Shown here in pieces: positions 1 to 8,114 of a stretch of DNA of 64,000 bases. Numbering within the stretch: position 1 is the stretch's first letter; the number at the start of each line of letters is the position of its first letter. The stretch covers positions 2,465,390 through 2,529,389 of the forward strand of contig NZ_JAENHK010000010.1 of the NCBI RefSeq assembly GCF_016595215.1. The letters are read 5' to 3'. Source of the DNA: Chryseobacterium paridis. Lineage in GTDB: Bacteria; Bacteroidota; Bacteroidia; Flavobacteriales; Weeksellaceae. The translations under genes and the position numbers were made by a program. Below the pieces are notes generated by a model, which made no database searches, was not told where the DNA came from, and saw only the letters and a program-made list of their open reading frames with translations.

Positions 1-27
1 CTTTTTATCTTATATATACCTTATATA

Positions 28-495
28 TTATTGAGGAATTCTCTTGAATGTATAAGTCTTAGTTTTATACTGATTAGGATCTGTTGTATCTTCAATCATA
101 AGGTTAAGTGTACTTTCATTGAGCTTGGTTACTTTCCCTTTATCCGGAACTACGGTACCCTGATACTTAATTTCTATCCTGTTATCACTTGTACTGTAAG
201 TATACGTGAAATTTCTATCAGAAACTGTACTACATATTGCTGGTGTTCCTATTTCATCTTTATCAGTTCTTTTTCCGGTGTTACCTTCATTGAACAACCA
301 TCTTGAATCTTTCTGGCAAGTAGTATAGGTAATTTCATCAGACACTCCGGCTCCGTTTGTAGGAACAGTTGTGATTACTTCTTTTACAGGCTGCCAAAGT
401 CCGTTAAGAGGAAATAACTGTTGAGGATCGTCATCTTTACACCCTGTCGCTGCTAATAATGATAAACCTGCAAATAGTAATGCTAATTTCTTCAT
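28..495 (-). CDS. Lipocalin-like lipoprotein, function unknown
   Basis: Encodes 155 residues. The N-terminus is a lipoprotein signal: MKK, a hydrophobic stretch, then the lipobox LAATGC with Cys19, so the mature protein is probably anchored in a membrane facing the periplasm or surface. The body starts with an 'LNGLWQPV' segment, typical of small lipocalin-like or META-like beta-barrel lipoproteins common in Chryseobacterium, and is rich in beta-strand-forming residues. Two further cysteines (in TTCQK and PAICS) could form a disulfide. It is transcribed alone and away from the neighbouring glycosyltransferase. No catalytic motif is visible, so the fold assignment is an inference and the function is unknown. 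Confidence 0.8.
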   Translation of the reverse strand: MKKLALLFAGLSLLAATGCKDDDPQQLFPLNGLWQPVKEVITTVPTNGAGVSDEITYTTCQKDSRWLFNEGNTGKRTDKDEIGTPAICSTVSDRNFTYTYSTSDNRIEIKYQGTVVPDKGKVTKLNESTLNLMIEDTTDPNQYKTKTYTFKRIPQ

Positions 496-620
496 ATATC
501 AAATTTTTCAAGGCCTAAAATTATGATTTTTTTTAAATACTCTGTTATTTTTTTTAGGTTTTGCAATTATAATTTTCATTTTCTTAAAATTCCTTCAATA
601 AAACAGATATTTTAAAACCT

Positions 621-628
621 TATATTTG
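621..628 (+). promoter_or_regulatory. Bacteroidota -7 promoter element for the GT2 gene
   Basis: TATATTTG fits the TAnnTTTG consensus of the primary sigma factor in Bacteroidota. It ends 13 bases before the ATG at 642, so the 5' leader would be only a few bases long. Confidence 0.65.
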
Positions 629-641
629 CATAAAAACACGT

Positions 642-1394
642 ATGCCCCAAGTTTCCATAATCACTCCATGCTATAATTCTGCCAGGTTTTTGGAAGAGAC
701 TATACAATCTGTAATGAACCAGACTTTTACGGATTGGGAATGGTTAATTACGGATGACAAGTCCACAGATGATTCCGTGGAAATTATTCAAAAGATCAAT
801 GATCCAAGAATAAAGCTATCTGTCGCGGAGAAAAATGGAGGTGCAGGACATGCAAGAAACCTTTCTTTGGAAAAAGCTACGGGCAGATATATTACTTTTT
901 TGGATGCTGATGATTTTTGGGAGCCTGATTTCCTGGAGGAAATGGTTAGTTTCATGAAGCAGGAAAACGCAGAGATTGCCTATTCGAATTATGCAAGATG
1001 TGATGAACAGCTTGTTCCACAAATAGAAGATTTTAAAGCAGATAAAGAGGTAACATTTGACAATCTATTAAAAACATGTCGCCTGTCTTTACTTTCTTCA
1101 ATGTATGATTCTCAGAGAGTAGGAAAAGAATATTTTCCAGAGGGCAGCAAACGTGAGGACCACGTTATGTGGTTGAATTTACTTAAGAAAATCCCAATAG
1201 GAAAACCACTTCCTAAAACAATGGCAAAATACAGAATGCACTCCACGAGCGTTTCGAGAAAGAAACAACATATTGTAAAGGACCAATACTTGGTTTACAA
1301 GGATTTTATGAAATTTTCTACATTAAAGTCATTATATTATACCGCTAACTGGGCGCTAAACGGATTTATGAAATATTCTAAAATTTTCAACTAA
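642..1394 (+). CDS. Family 2 glycosyltransferase
   Basis: A 250-residue GT-A fold glycosyltransferase. The N-terminus has the classic GT2 opening VSIITPCYNSARFLEETI. The nucleotide-sugar/metal site is FLDADDFW near residue 90, and a basic C-terminal half ends in an amphipathic stretch that may touch the inner membrane. It probably adds a sugar to a lipopolysaccharide, capsule or other surface glycan; donor and acceptor cannot be told. The TAA stop (1392-1394) overlaps by one base the ATG of the next gene, so the two are translationally coupled. The start at 642 follows a good promoter element closely. Confidence 0.88.
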   Translation: MPQVSIITPCYNSARFLEETIQSVMNQTFTDWEWLITDDKSTDDSVEIIQKINDPRIKLSVAEKNGGAGHARNLSLEKATGRYITFLDADDFWEPDFLEEMVSFMKQENAEIAYSNYARCDEQLVPQIEDFKADKEVTFDNLLKTCRLSLLSSMYDSQRVGKEYFPEGSKREDHVMWLNLLKKIPIGKPLPKTMAKYRMHSTSVSRKKQHIVKDQYLVYKDFMKFSTLKSLYYTANWALNGFMKYSKIFN

Positions 1395-2020
1395 TGGAGT
1401 ACTCAAAGGAATTCAAAGCTGCTCTTAGTAATTTTTCTTCTATAGAAAAGGATCGCTTAATTTTCAGACTGCTTAAAAAAGATAAGCTTCTTTCTAAAAA
1501 ACTTTATTTTGAACTTATTGACACTGAGACAACAGATCAGAAAAGGACACAGATGGAAGAAATCATCGAAGAAAAAGTTCTTTTTGCTGCTAAGTATTTA
1601 AGCAACCCAAAATATTTCCTGGTGCTTATCCGAAAAATAAGTGCTGAAATTACAGAACATATAAAAGTTACTACTGATAAATTTGGAGAGGTATCGCTTC
1701 ATCTTTTCCTGGTCAATAAAATTTTAGATCATAATGACAAACTTGGACATCAGCGATTTGATAATATCTACAAGCTTTACCTTTATTTGATCAACAAAAT
1801 AATAAAAGCTTTACTTACTGTAAAAAAACTTGACGAAGACTACTGGATTGAATTCGATGAATCGTTAGAAGAGTTAGAAAACAAGATCCTAAACAACCGC
1901 TATCTTCAGAAGCTATGCATCAATAACAGCTTTGATCTCAACTGGCTGAAATCTGATAAAATTCCTGATAACCTTGATTTGATTATAAAAGAAATAAAAG
2001 CTCAGGGATTTTTAAAATGA
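1394..2020 (+). CDS. Hypothetical protein coupled to the GT2 gene
   Basis: 208 residues, charged and predicted mostly alpha-helical (many Lys/Glu/Leu, almost no Gly or Pro), with no signal peptide or membrane segment, so probably cytoplasmic. I do not recognise a family. The start overlaps the preceding glycosyltransferase stop by one base, which makes a single transcript and coupled translation likely and hints at a role near glycan synthesis. The 3' end overlaps the convergent Kdo transferase gene by 9 bases. Confidence 0.75.
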   Translation: MEYSKEFKAALSNFSSIEKDRLIFRLLKKDKLLSKKLYFELIDTETTDQKRTQMEEIIEEKVLFAAKYLSNPKYFLVLIRKISAEITEHIKVTTDKFGEVSLHLFLVNKILDHNDKLGHQRFDNIYKLYLYLINKIIKALLTVKKLDEDYWIEFDESLEELENKILNNRYLQKLCINNSFDLNWLKSDKIPDNLDLIIKEIKAQGFLK

Positions 2021-3250
2021 TGTGATTTTCTCTACAATAAGCGTTGAAGAATCTGGCTTATCATCAACAAAGTGCCTGGCATTTTCAGACATCTCTGCAA
2101 TTTCTTCATCATTATTAGTAAGGAAAAGGATAAAATCTGCTGCTAAATATTCGGTTTCAAAAGATTTCCCTCCATTTACAGAAATCAATTCATCTGCTTC
2201 GGGATTTTTCCTGTAATGGTTTCCAAAAATAACGGGTGTTGCAAAAGTAGCTGCTTCGAGGATATTATGAAGTCCGGCATCATGAAATCCTCCACCAACT
2301 ACAGCTATATCTGCATAAGAATATAATTTTGACAGCAATCCTATACTATCAATAATTAAGAGTTGTGAATTGAAATTAATAGGTTGTAAATCTTTTAACT
2401 TACTATATACCAATGCATCCGGAAATGCCTCTTTTAAATATTGAACTCTTTTTAAATCATGTGGAGCAATAATAATCTTTATACTCTGATTCATAGCAGC
2501 GATCAATTTTGCAATTTTCTCTTCAGCTTGCCATGAACTCCCAAAAACAATGGATTTCTCTACTCCAATAAACTCCTTGATATATTCTACGTGATGATTC
2601 CTGTTCCGCAATTGCTTTACTCTATCAAATCTTGTATCTCCTGTTATGGAAGATTTTACAAGCCCCACGCTTTTGGCTAATGCATATGAAAATTCTGTCT
2701 GATGAAAAAACCAATCAACATTTTTTTGCAATTGCTTAACAAACCATTTCCCATAGGATGTAAAGAAGGACTGTCTTTCATAGAACAATGCCGAGATCAC
2801 ATAAATTTTAGCATTTCTATTCTTTAGTTCCGCTAAAAGATTATACCAGTAATCATATTTAACAGTAAAAAAAATTTCAGTGGTAAATTGGGCTATAAAC
2901 TCCTGTAACGTTTTCTTTTTATCAAAGGGAAGATAACAGATAACATCAGCAATATGTTCCTTTTTAATAACATTTTCATAACCAGAAGGTGAAAAAAAAG
3001 TGATCAGAATTTTATGTTGAGGAAATTTATCTTTTAGTTTTTCTAAAACAGGAAGCCCTTGCTCATACTCGCCCAAACTTGCAGCATGCATCCAAATAAT
3101 TTTATCTGCTGATGAAAATGATGATTTTACCCGAGATAAAGACTCTTTCCTACCTTCAACTCCTTTTTTAGTTTTCTCATTAAACAAAGAAAAAACCTTC
3201 ATTCCAAAAATGAGAAGATTAATAAATATGTTATAAATAAAGGCCATCAT
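2012..3250 (-). CDS. waaA: 3-deoxy-D-manno-octulosonic acid (Kdo) transferase
   Basis: 412 residues, the usual length for WaaA/KdtA. The enzyme moves Kdo from CMP-Kdo onto the lipid A precursor at the cytoplasmic face of the inner membrane, starting the LPS core. An N-terminal hydrophobic anchor (residues 3-20) is followed by HAASLGEYEQG, the segment holding the family's catalytic Glu. The C-terminal GT-B domain has the donor-site region VVGGGFHDAGLHNILEAA and PVIFGNHYRKNPEADEL. It is the last gene of a leftward run, overlapping the cupin gene by 4 bases (ATGA), and it overlaps the convergent upstream gene by 9 bases. Bacteroidota enzymes of this family commonly add a single Kdo; that cannot be decided here. 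Confidence 0.93.
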   Translation of the reverse strand: MMAFIYNIFINLLIFGMKVFSLFNEKTKKGVEGRKESLSRVKSSFSSADKIIWMHAASLGEYEQGLPVLEKLKDKFPQHKILITFFSPSGYENVIKKEHIADVICYLPFDKKKTLQEFIAQFTTEIFFTVKYDYWYNLLAELKNRNAKIYVISALFYERQSFFTSYGKWFVKQLQKNVDWFFHQTEFSYALAKSVGLVKSSITGDTRFDRVKQLRNRNHHVEYIKEFIGVEKSIVFGSSWQAEEKIAKLIAAMNQSIKIIIAPHDLKRVQYLKEAFPDALVYSKLKDLQPINFNSQLLIIDSIGLLSKLYSYADIAVVGGGFHDAGLHNILEAATFATPVIFGNHYRKNPEADELISVNGGKSFETEYLAADFILFLTNNDEEIAEMSENARHFVDDKPDSSTLIVEKITSF

Positions 3251-3594
3251 TTGCTTTCAATTTCAATTCGGTCATTATTGGTTGTCGGACTGGATATTAC
3301 TAGGAACTCAAGTTCCTCACCAGAATCATTGCATATATAATGTTGAACCGTTGGTAGAATAGAAATACTCTCCCCTGCCCTTACTGAAACACTTTGATTA
3401 TTTATCATGAATAAGGCTTCACCTTTTAATATATAAAAGAATTGATTGGCAACGTTATGGAAATGTAACTTCTCAGATGTCCCAGGGGGCATTTTTTCCT
3501 GTTTGACGGAAAGTCCGGGAGTATCTTGTAAAACCCAGCTATCACATTGATCACCCCAAATGTAATGTTGGGAATTATCTTTTGATTGGATCAT
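3247..3594 (-). CDS. Small cupin-domain protein
   Basis: 115 residues forming one double-stranded beta-helix. Cupin motif 1 is seen around HFHNVANQFFYILKG (the first His pair is present; the usual Glu is replaced by Gln) and motif 2 around PTVQHYICND with its His. No other domain is attached. Such proteins bind a metal and act as small isomerases, dioxygenases or ligand sensors; the substrate is unknown. It overlaps waaA by 4 bases and the upstream DUF1648-like gene by 20 bases, so the three are almost surely on one transcript. Confidence 0.82.
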   Translation of the reverse strand: MIQSKDNSQHYIWGDQCDSWVLQDTPGLSVKQEKMPPGTSEKLHFHNVANQFFYILKGEALFMINNQSVSVRAGESISILPTVQHYICNDSGEELEFLVISSPTTNNDRIEIESK

Positions 3595-4042
3595 TCTTTC
3601 CTTTTTTAAACATGATAAATATGTTCGTCCCTATTACAGCAAACAATAATCCTAAAAGAACAAAAAACAAATTTCCCAATGTATTTGTCTTTCCTTCAGC
3701 TACTGATATCGATTCTAAAAGAGTATATCCAAATAATAAAAGCAAAGGAAGTAAAACACTATATGCAAACAGTTCTAACGATTTTTTATTTCGAAAACTA
3801 TCCGGAACATTGAGCATTGGAGAATTAGGATTTCTCGTAACAGCAAAAAGAATAAAAAACAGGAATGTTGCAATGGAAGGCAAAAACCAGATTGTTCTTT
3901 TATGGTCATAACCATCTGCTGGTCCATTGACAACAAAATGCGTAGGAACAATTTCAGGCAACCCTGCATATTTCCATCCGGTAAAAATCCAGATTGAAAT
4001 AAGCAGAAAAATATTTACAACCAACAGTCCTTTAGCAACCAT
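3575..4042 (-). CDS. DUF1648-like membrane protein
   Basis: 155 residues with four hydrophobic segments (about 7-25, 51-67, 88-109 and 121-142). After the first helix comes LPEIVPTHFVVNGPADGY, which matches the DUF1648 pattern (Pro-x-His-(F/W)-x-x-x-G) known from SdpI-type immunity proteins and related membrane proteins. No SdpI C-terminal domain is present, so an immunity role should not be assumed. It lies between the NlpC/P60 gene (11-base gap) and the cupin gene (20-base overlap) in one leftward operon. Confidence 0.75.
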   Translation of the reverse strand: MVAKGLLVVNIFLLISIWIFTGWKYAGLPEIVPTHFVVNGPADGYDHKRTIWFLPSIATFLFFILFAVTRNPNSPMLNVPDSFRNKKSLELFAYSVLLPLLLLFGYTLLESISVAEGKTNTLGNLFFVLLGLLFAVIGTNIFIMFKKGKNDPIKR

Positions 4043-4053
4043 CTTAATGATTA

Positions 4054-4770
4054 TTACAATACGTTTTTAATAACTCTCAATTTATGAGTATGGCTATTCA
4101 TTTCTTTATTGAAAATGCCTGTGGAATCAAGAGTATCAATCCTTACTTTCCCTGAAGCATGGATGATTTTCTGATTTTCCAACATGATCCCGACATGGAT
4201 AATTTTCCCTTCCGGGTTTTCAAAGAATGCTAAATCTCCGGGCTGACTTTCTTCAACAAAAGTTAATGGCTCTCCAATTTCCGCCTGTTGGTAGGTATCT
4301 CTTGGTAATTTTATATCATGAATTTTATAGACTAGTTGAGTAAAACCAGAGCAATCCACAGCAAAGAAACTTTTCCCTCCCCACAAATAAGGAACATTCA
4401 GAAACTCTTTTGCTGTTAAAGCAATACTCTCGCGTATATCATGACTTCTTCTTGATGCTACAGCAGGAAACTCCACCTCTGAGCCTATGGAAAGCAATGT
4501 CTTCCCATCATTCGTCAGTACCGAAGAAAAATCCTCAGTAATCAAAGTCACTTTTCTCTTGGCGAGGTCTTCATCTGAAACAGGCTTTATTTGCTTAGTA
4601 TCCATCCACCCTTCATATCCATCATAATGCATTTTTATTTTGGTCCAGTTTTTCTCTACTTCCAAAATATCTGCACTTTCACCAAACAATATCTCTGTTA
4701 CAATTTCCGCTTTATCCGAGTTTTCTGCACGAACAGGAGCTACAGTAACAATACAAATTCCTTTATTCAT
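4054..4770 (-). CDS. NlpC/P60 (C40) peptidase, murein-peptide type
   Basis: 238 residues with no signal peptide. An SH3b-like N-terminal half (about 1-100; note WTKIKMHYDGYEGWM) is followed by an NlpC/P60 domain. The catalytic triad is visible: Cys140 in AVDCSGF, His192 in IIHVGIM, and His204 in IHASG. This layout matches YkfC / dipeptidyl-peptidase VI, which cut gamma-D-glutamyl-diaminopimelate bonds in murein peptides in the cytoplasm for recycling. The missing signal peptide supports that role over a secreted lysin. It is transcribed toward waaA with short gaps; 63 AT-rich bases separate it from the upstream O-methyltransferase. Confidence 0.88.
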   Translation of the reverse strand: MNKGICIVTVAPVRAENSDKAEIVTEILFGESADILEVEKNWTKIKMHYDGYEGWMDTKQIKPVSDEDLAKRKVTLITEDFSSVLTNDGKTLLSIGSEVEFPAVASRRSHDIRESIALTAKEFLNVPYLWGGKSFFAVDCSGFTQLVYKIHDIKLPRDTYQQAEIGEPLTFVEESQPGDLAFFENPEGKIIHVGIMLENQKIIHASGKVRIDTLDSTGIFNKEMNSHTHKLRVIKNVL

Positions 4771-4833
4771 TAATTTTTATATTAAATGATTAAAAAATTT
4801 AAAGATTAAAAATTAACCTTCAAAATATTCTAA

Positions 4834-5481
4834 TTACTTCCTGCGAAGGAAATTTACTCCGTCACGCAAAGGTAAAATAAGATTTTCAAAATCATCATCT
4901 TTTGCAATCAAATCATTCAATTCCTTTATTACCTGTGTTGAACTTTGCTTAGGGTTTTCTTCCAGAACTTTTCCATACCAGAGAACATTATCGAACAACA
5001 CAACAGAACCTGATTTTGTATGGGGTTTAATTAATCTAAAATATTCCGCATAATTATCTTTATCAGCATCAATGAACACCAAATCGAAAACGTCATTCGT
5101 ATCTTTTAGAAATTCTTTAGCGTCCTGAAGTTTAAAGTGAATCTGATGAGAGTATTCACTTTCCAAAAAATATTTTTGTGGAAGATAAGCCAGATCTTCA
5201 TTGACATCTAAAGTGGTTATCTTTCCTTCCTTTGAAAGCCCTGTTGCTAAACAAAGTGTAGCATATCCCGTAAAAGTCCCTATTTCAAGAACATTTTTTG
5301 GTTGCAACATTTGTGAAATGATCGTCAGAAGTCTCCCTTGCTGATAGCCAGAAATCATGTGTGGCTGTGTCGTTTTCTGGAAAGTTTCTTTTCTTAATTT
5401 TTTTAAAATTTCAGGCTCGGAAGAAGCGTGTGTTTCTAAATACCTGTCCATCTCAGGGTTCTTTTCTTCAAAAAAACTCAT
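4834..5481 (-). CDS. Class I SAM-dependent O-methyltransferase (family 3)
   Basis: 215 residues with a Rossmann methyltransferase core. Motif I is VLEIGTFTGYATLCLA (about 63-78). LVFIDADKDNYAEYF carries the metal-binding Asp of the catechol/caffeoyl-CoA O-methyltransferase family, followed by VLFDNVLWYGKV. It resembles bacterial YrrM/TrmR-type enzymes; some of these methylate tRNA and others small catechol-like molecules, so the substrate is open. It has its own promoter and may lead the leftward run down to waaA. Confidence 0.87.
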   Translation of the reverse strand: MSFFEEKNPEMDRYLETHASSEPEILKKLRKETFQKTTQPHMISGYQQGRLLTIISQMLQPKNVLEIGTFTGYATLCLATGLSKEGKITTLDVNEDLAYLPQKYFLESEYSHQIHFKLQDAKEFLKDTNDVFDLVFIDADKDNYAEYFRLIKPHTKSGSVVLFDNVLWYGKVLEENPKQSSTQVIKELNDLIAKDDDFENLILPLRDGVNFLRRK

Positions 5482-5500
5482 GTTACCAATTTTTGTTATT

Positions 5501-5508
5501 CAAATTTA
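5501..5508 (-). promoter_or_regulatory. -7 promoter element for the O-methyltransferase gene
   Basis: On the minus strand this reads TAAATTTG, 19 bases before the ATG at 5481. Confidence 0.6.
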
Positions 5509-5583
5509 ACCAAATAAAAGATAAAACCCACGCATTATCCACAAAAGATAAAAATTAAAAAGGGGGAAATCACGCTGCAAAAT

Positions 5584-5629
5584 ACCGTAAAAATACGGTG
5601 CCTGTCCAGATAACACTTTGGTACCTTTG
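5584..5629 (+). promoter_or_regulatory. Promoter with an upstream dyad for the 49-residue gene
   Basis: TACCTTTG at 5622-5629 fits TAnnTTTG, 36 bases before the ATG at 5666. Upstream, ACCGTA and TACGGT (5584-5599, 4-base spacer) form a perfect dyad centred about 30 bases before the -7 element, where a regulator could bind. Confidence 0.5.
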
Positions 5630-5665
5630 CTAGATAGTAAAGACACCTAATTATTATTATATATC

Positions 5666-5815
5666 ATGGAAACAGAAGTAAGTAAAACCAGACAAAAGAG
5701 AAAAGTTACAGGATCTCTAGAAAATGTACCTTCTTCTGAGAAAAAGACACGCAAATTATCCGATTCATTTATTAAGCGAATTATTTCATTATTAGAAAGA
5801 GAAGAAGTAGTTTGA
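5666..5815 (+). CDS. Small basic protein, 49 residues, function unknown
   Basis: A short open frame of 49 codons ending in TGA. The product is rich in Lys/Arg and Glu/Ser: a charged N-terminal half (SKTRQKRKVTG), a Ser-Pro linker, then a likely amphipathic helix (DSFIKRIISLLEREEVV). It has no membrane segment or cysteine. Support for a real gene: a good promoter element 36 bases upstream, a perfect terminator hairpin directly downstream, and amino-acid composition unlike random AT-rich DNA. I do not recognise a family; a small nucleic-acid-binding or regulatory protein is possible but is a guess. Confidence 0.6.
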   Translation: METEVSKTRQKRKVTGSLENVPSSEKKTRKLSDSFIKRIISLLEREEVV

Positions 5816-5822
5816 TTAAAAG

Positions 5823-5852
5823 AATAAATCCCGAAGAAATTCGGGATTTATT
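5823..5852. terminator. Bidirectional terminator hairpin
   Basis: A perfect 13-base stem around AAATCCCGAA / TTCGGGATTT with a GAAA loop. It lies between the rightward 49-residue gene and the leftward OmpA-type gene and can end both transcripts. Confidence 0.8.
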
Positions 5853-5875
5853 TATTATATAAGTTGTTTGAAATA

Positions 5876-6709
5876 TTATTTCTTAGGAGCAATATCCATT
5901 AACTTCATAAACTCGTCCAGTTTAGGCATAATGATAATTTCCGTTCTTCTGTTTTCTGCTCTTCCTGAAACACTCATGTTTGTTGCTTTAGGATTGTACT
6001 CTGAACGTCCACCCGCAGTAATTCTTGAAGGATCTACTCCAAACTGAGTTTGTAGTATTTTCGCAACAGCTGTACCTCTCAATGCAGAAAGATCCCAGTT
6101 ATCTCTTGGCAAATTAGCTGAACTTAAAGGAGCATTATCTGTATTACCTTCGATCAGTACTGAATATTTATCGTAATCGTTAATTACTTTCGCTACTTTT
6201 CCTAACACTTCCTGAGCAGCAGGTAAGATATTGTAGTCACCTGTTTTATACAACATTTTATCTGAAAGAGAAATCATTACAACACCTTTCAACACTTTTA
6301 CCTGAACATCATCATCAGTTACATTATCCAAAGATCTTTTCAGTTTATTTGATAACGCTAAATTAAGACTGTCATTTTTAGCATTGTTTGAAATCAATTG
6401 CTTGATATAAGAATTTGAAGCATTAATCTCTCCTACTAATTTATCAATATTTGCAGAGCTTTTCCCTGTATTAGATAAACAAGCATCCAAAGATGACTTC
6501 AAAGCATCATGCTGGCTTTTTAGTAAACTATTTTCACCTGATAATGCAGAATTTTGAGATTTCAGATCCTGAATTTCTCTTTGTCTTTCGCCAATATTTT
6601 CAATACATTGTTTGTAGTTAGAACTCAATGCATCGTACTGCTTTTTGCTGACACAAGATGTCATTCCCAACGCCATTGCAGAAACTGCTAAAATTTTTAA
6701 TATCTTCAT
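5876..6709 (-). CDS. OmpA-family lipoprotein with coiled coil
   Basis: 277 residues. A lipoprotein signal ends at Cys19 (GMTSC). Residues about 22-130 form a long coiled coil with many Gln/Asn/Ser/Leu. The C-terminal OmpA-like domain (about 140-265) shows VLIEGNTDN, NWDLSALRG and GRAENRRTEI, which carry the Asp and Arg that bind the diaminopimelate of peptidoglycan. It should tether the outer membrane to the cell wall, in the manner of Pal/YiaD proteins. It has its own promoter, divergent from tilS, and shares a bidirectional terminator with the small gene downstream. Confidence 0.9.
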   Translation of the reverse strand: MKILKILAVSAMALGMTSCVSKKQYDALSSNYKQCIENIGERQREIQDLKSQNSALSGENSLLKSQHDALKSSLDACLSNTGKSSANIDKLVGEINASNSYIKQLISNNAKNDSLNLALSNKLKRSLDNVTDDDVQVKVLKGVVMISLSDKMLYKTGDYNILPAAQEVLGKVAKVINDYDKYSVLIEGNTDNAPLSSANLPRDNWDLSALRGTAVAKILQTQFGVDPSRITAGGRSEYNPKATNMSVSGRAENRRTEIIIMPKLDEFMKLMDIAPKK

Positions 6710-6731
6710 AAATAATCTTTTTTAGACGGAT

Positions 6732-6739
6732 CAAAGTTA
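6732..6739 (-). promoter_or_regulatory. -7 promoter element for the OmpA-type gene
   Basis: Minus strand reads TAACTTTG, 22 bases before the ATG at 6709. It is one half of a divergent promoter pair with tilS. Confidence 0.6.
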
Positions 6740-6764
6740 GAAAATTCAATTGAATTATATGAAT

Positions 6765-6772
6765 TATCTTTG
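6765..6772 (+). promoter_or_regulatory. -7 promoter element for tilS
   Basis: TATCTTTG, 23 bases before the ATG at 6796. Confidence 0.65.
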
Positions 6773-6795
6773 CACAAAAGAAATTCTCAACATCT

Positions 6796-8106
6796 ATGTT
6801 GAAAAAATTAAGTATTAAAGATCAGCTGGAAAACCTCGTTAACTCACCCGAAAAACACACCTATCTTTTAGCGGTAAGTGGCGGTGCTGATTCTATGGTT
6901 TTAGCCTTCCTGTTTCAAAGTGTAGGGCTGAATTTCCAGATCGCACACATCAATTATAAACTGCGGGGAAAGGACTCTGATGCTGATCAAAAAGTAGTGC
7001 AGGATTTTTGTGAGAAAAATCATATTAAATTTCATTTATATGAGGTTTCAGAAAAAGATAACAAACCTGAAAACTCCATTCAGCTTTGGGCAAGAGAAAT
7101 CAGATATCAATTCTTTAAAAATATTCAAAAGAAAGAAAATCTCGAGTATCTGGTAACAGCTCATCATTTGAATGATCAATTGGAAACCTTCCTCATCCAT
7201 CTATCAAAAGCATCCGGAATTAAAGGTCTTAGCGGTATCCCTGCCAATGAAAATAAAATTCTGCGCCCACTTTTGCAATATTCAAAAGAACACATTTATA
7301 ATTTCGCTAAGGAACACAACATTGAATACAGGGAAGACAGTTCCAATAAAAAAAGCGATTATCTGCGAAATAAAATAAGAAATGAAATCGTTCCCAAATT
7401 ATTGGAAACAAATGATCATTTTTTGGAAAATTTCAAAAAGACATCTTCTTACCTCAATCAAACTAAGGATTTTGTTCAGAAACAAATTCAGGAGATAGAA
7501 AACAACCTTTCTACGTTTAACCTGGAAAAGATAATTCTATCAAAGGAAAAGCTAAACAAAGAGAGCGATTTTGTAAAGTTTGAAATTCTAAAAAAATACG
7601 GTTTCAATAAAGAGGAAGAAATAAAAAAAATTTTCATTGCTGAAACCGGAAGTTCTTTTTTTTCAACCGAATACCAACTGATCATTAATAGGGATGAATT
7701 GATTATCATCAATAACATCTCTGAAAATGAGAGTGAGGAAAATATTATTTTAATTGAGAAATTCGATTTCAATACTGAATCTATCGAGATCAACATAGGA
7801 AATTTCATTCAATTGGATGATGAACATAAGAGAAGCTTTACTTGGAATTTTGATATGGAAAAAATTCAGCTTCCTTTGATCTTGAGAAAAAAACAAGAAG
7901 GCGATTTATTTTATCCATTAAGCTTTTCAGGAAAAAAGAAAGTTTCTAAGTTTTTTAAGGATGAAAAATTATCTATTTTAGCAAAGCAAAAAATTTGGGT
8001 ATTAGCAGACGGCAATGAAAATGTATTAGGTGTTATTCCTTACAGGCAAGACAGAAGATTTGTATGTACTGAAAAAACAAAATATACCCTGAACCTTTTT
8101 AACTAA
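6796..8106 (+). CDS. tilS: tRNA(Ile)-lysidine synthetase
   Basis: 436 residues. TilS attaches lysine to cytidine-34 of the CAU-anticodon tRNA-Ile using ATP, switching both its identity and its decoding from AUG to AUA; it is essential. The N-type ATP pyrophosphatase PP-loop is SGGADSM at residues 28-34. HLNDQLETFLIHLSKASGIKGLSG and LLQYSKEHI follow as usual in the family. The C-terminal TilS domain (about 350-436) is present, so the protein is full length. dsbD begins 8 bases downstream, making an operon likely. Confidence 0.94.
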   Translation: MLKKLSIKDQLENLVNSPEKHTYLLAVSGGADSMVLAFLFQSVGLNFQIAHINYKLRGKDSDADQKVVQDFCEKNHIKFHLYEVSEKDNKPENSIQLWAREIRYQFFKNIQKKENLEYLVTAHHLNDQLETFLIHLSKASGIKGLSGIPANENKILRPLLQYSKEHIYNFAKEHNIEYREDSSNKKSDYLRNKIRNEIVPKLLETNDHFLENFKKTSSYLNQTKDFVQKQIQEIENNLSTFNLEKIILSKEKLNKESDFVKFEILKKYGFNKEEEIKKIFIAETGSSFFSTEYQLIINRDELIIINNISENESEENIILIEKFDFNTESIEINIGNFIQLDDEHKRSFTWNFDMEKIQLPLILRKKQEGDLFYPLSFSGKKKVSKFFKDEKLSILAKQKIWVLADGNENVLGVIPYRQDRRFVCTEKTKYTLNLFN

Positions 8107-8114
8107 AAGTAAAA

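Noticed and set aside
3575-4042. SdpI-type toxin immunity protein
   Set aside because: Only the DUF1648-like part is present; the SdpI C-terminal domain and an adjacent toxin gene are missing.
5617-5630. Possible sigma-54 promoter (TTTGGTACCTTTGC)
   Set aside because: GG and GC are only 9 bases apart instead of 12; the site fits the TAnnTTTG promoter better.
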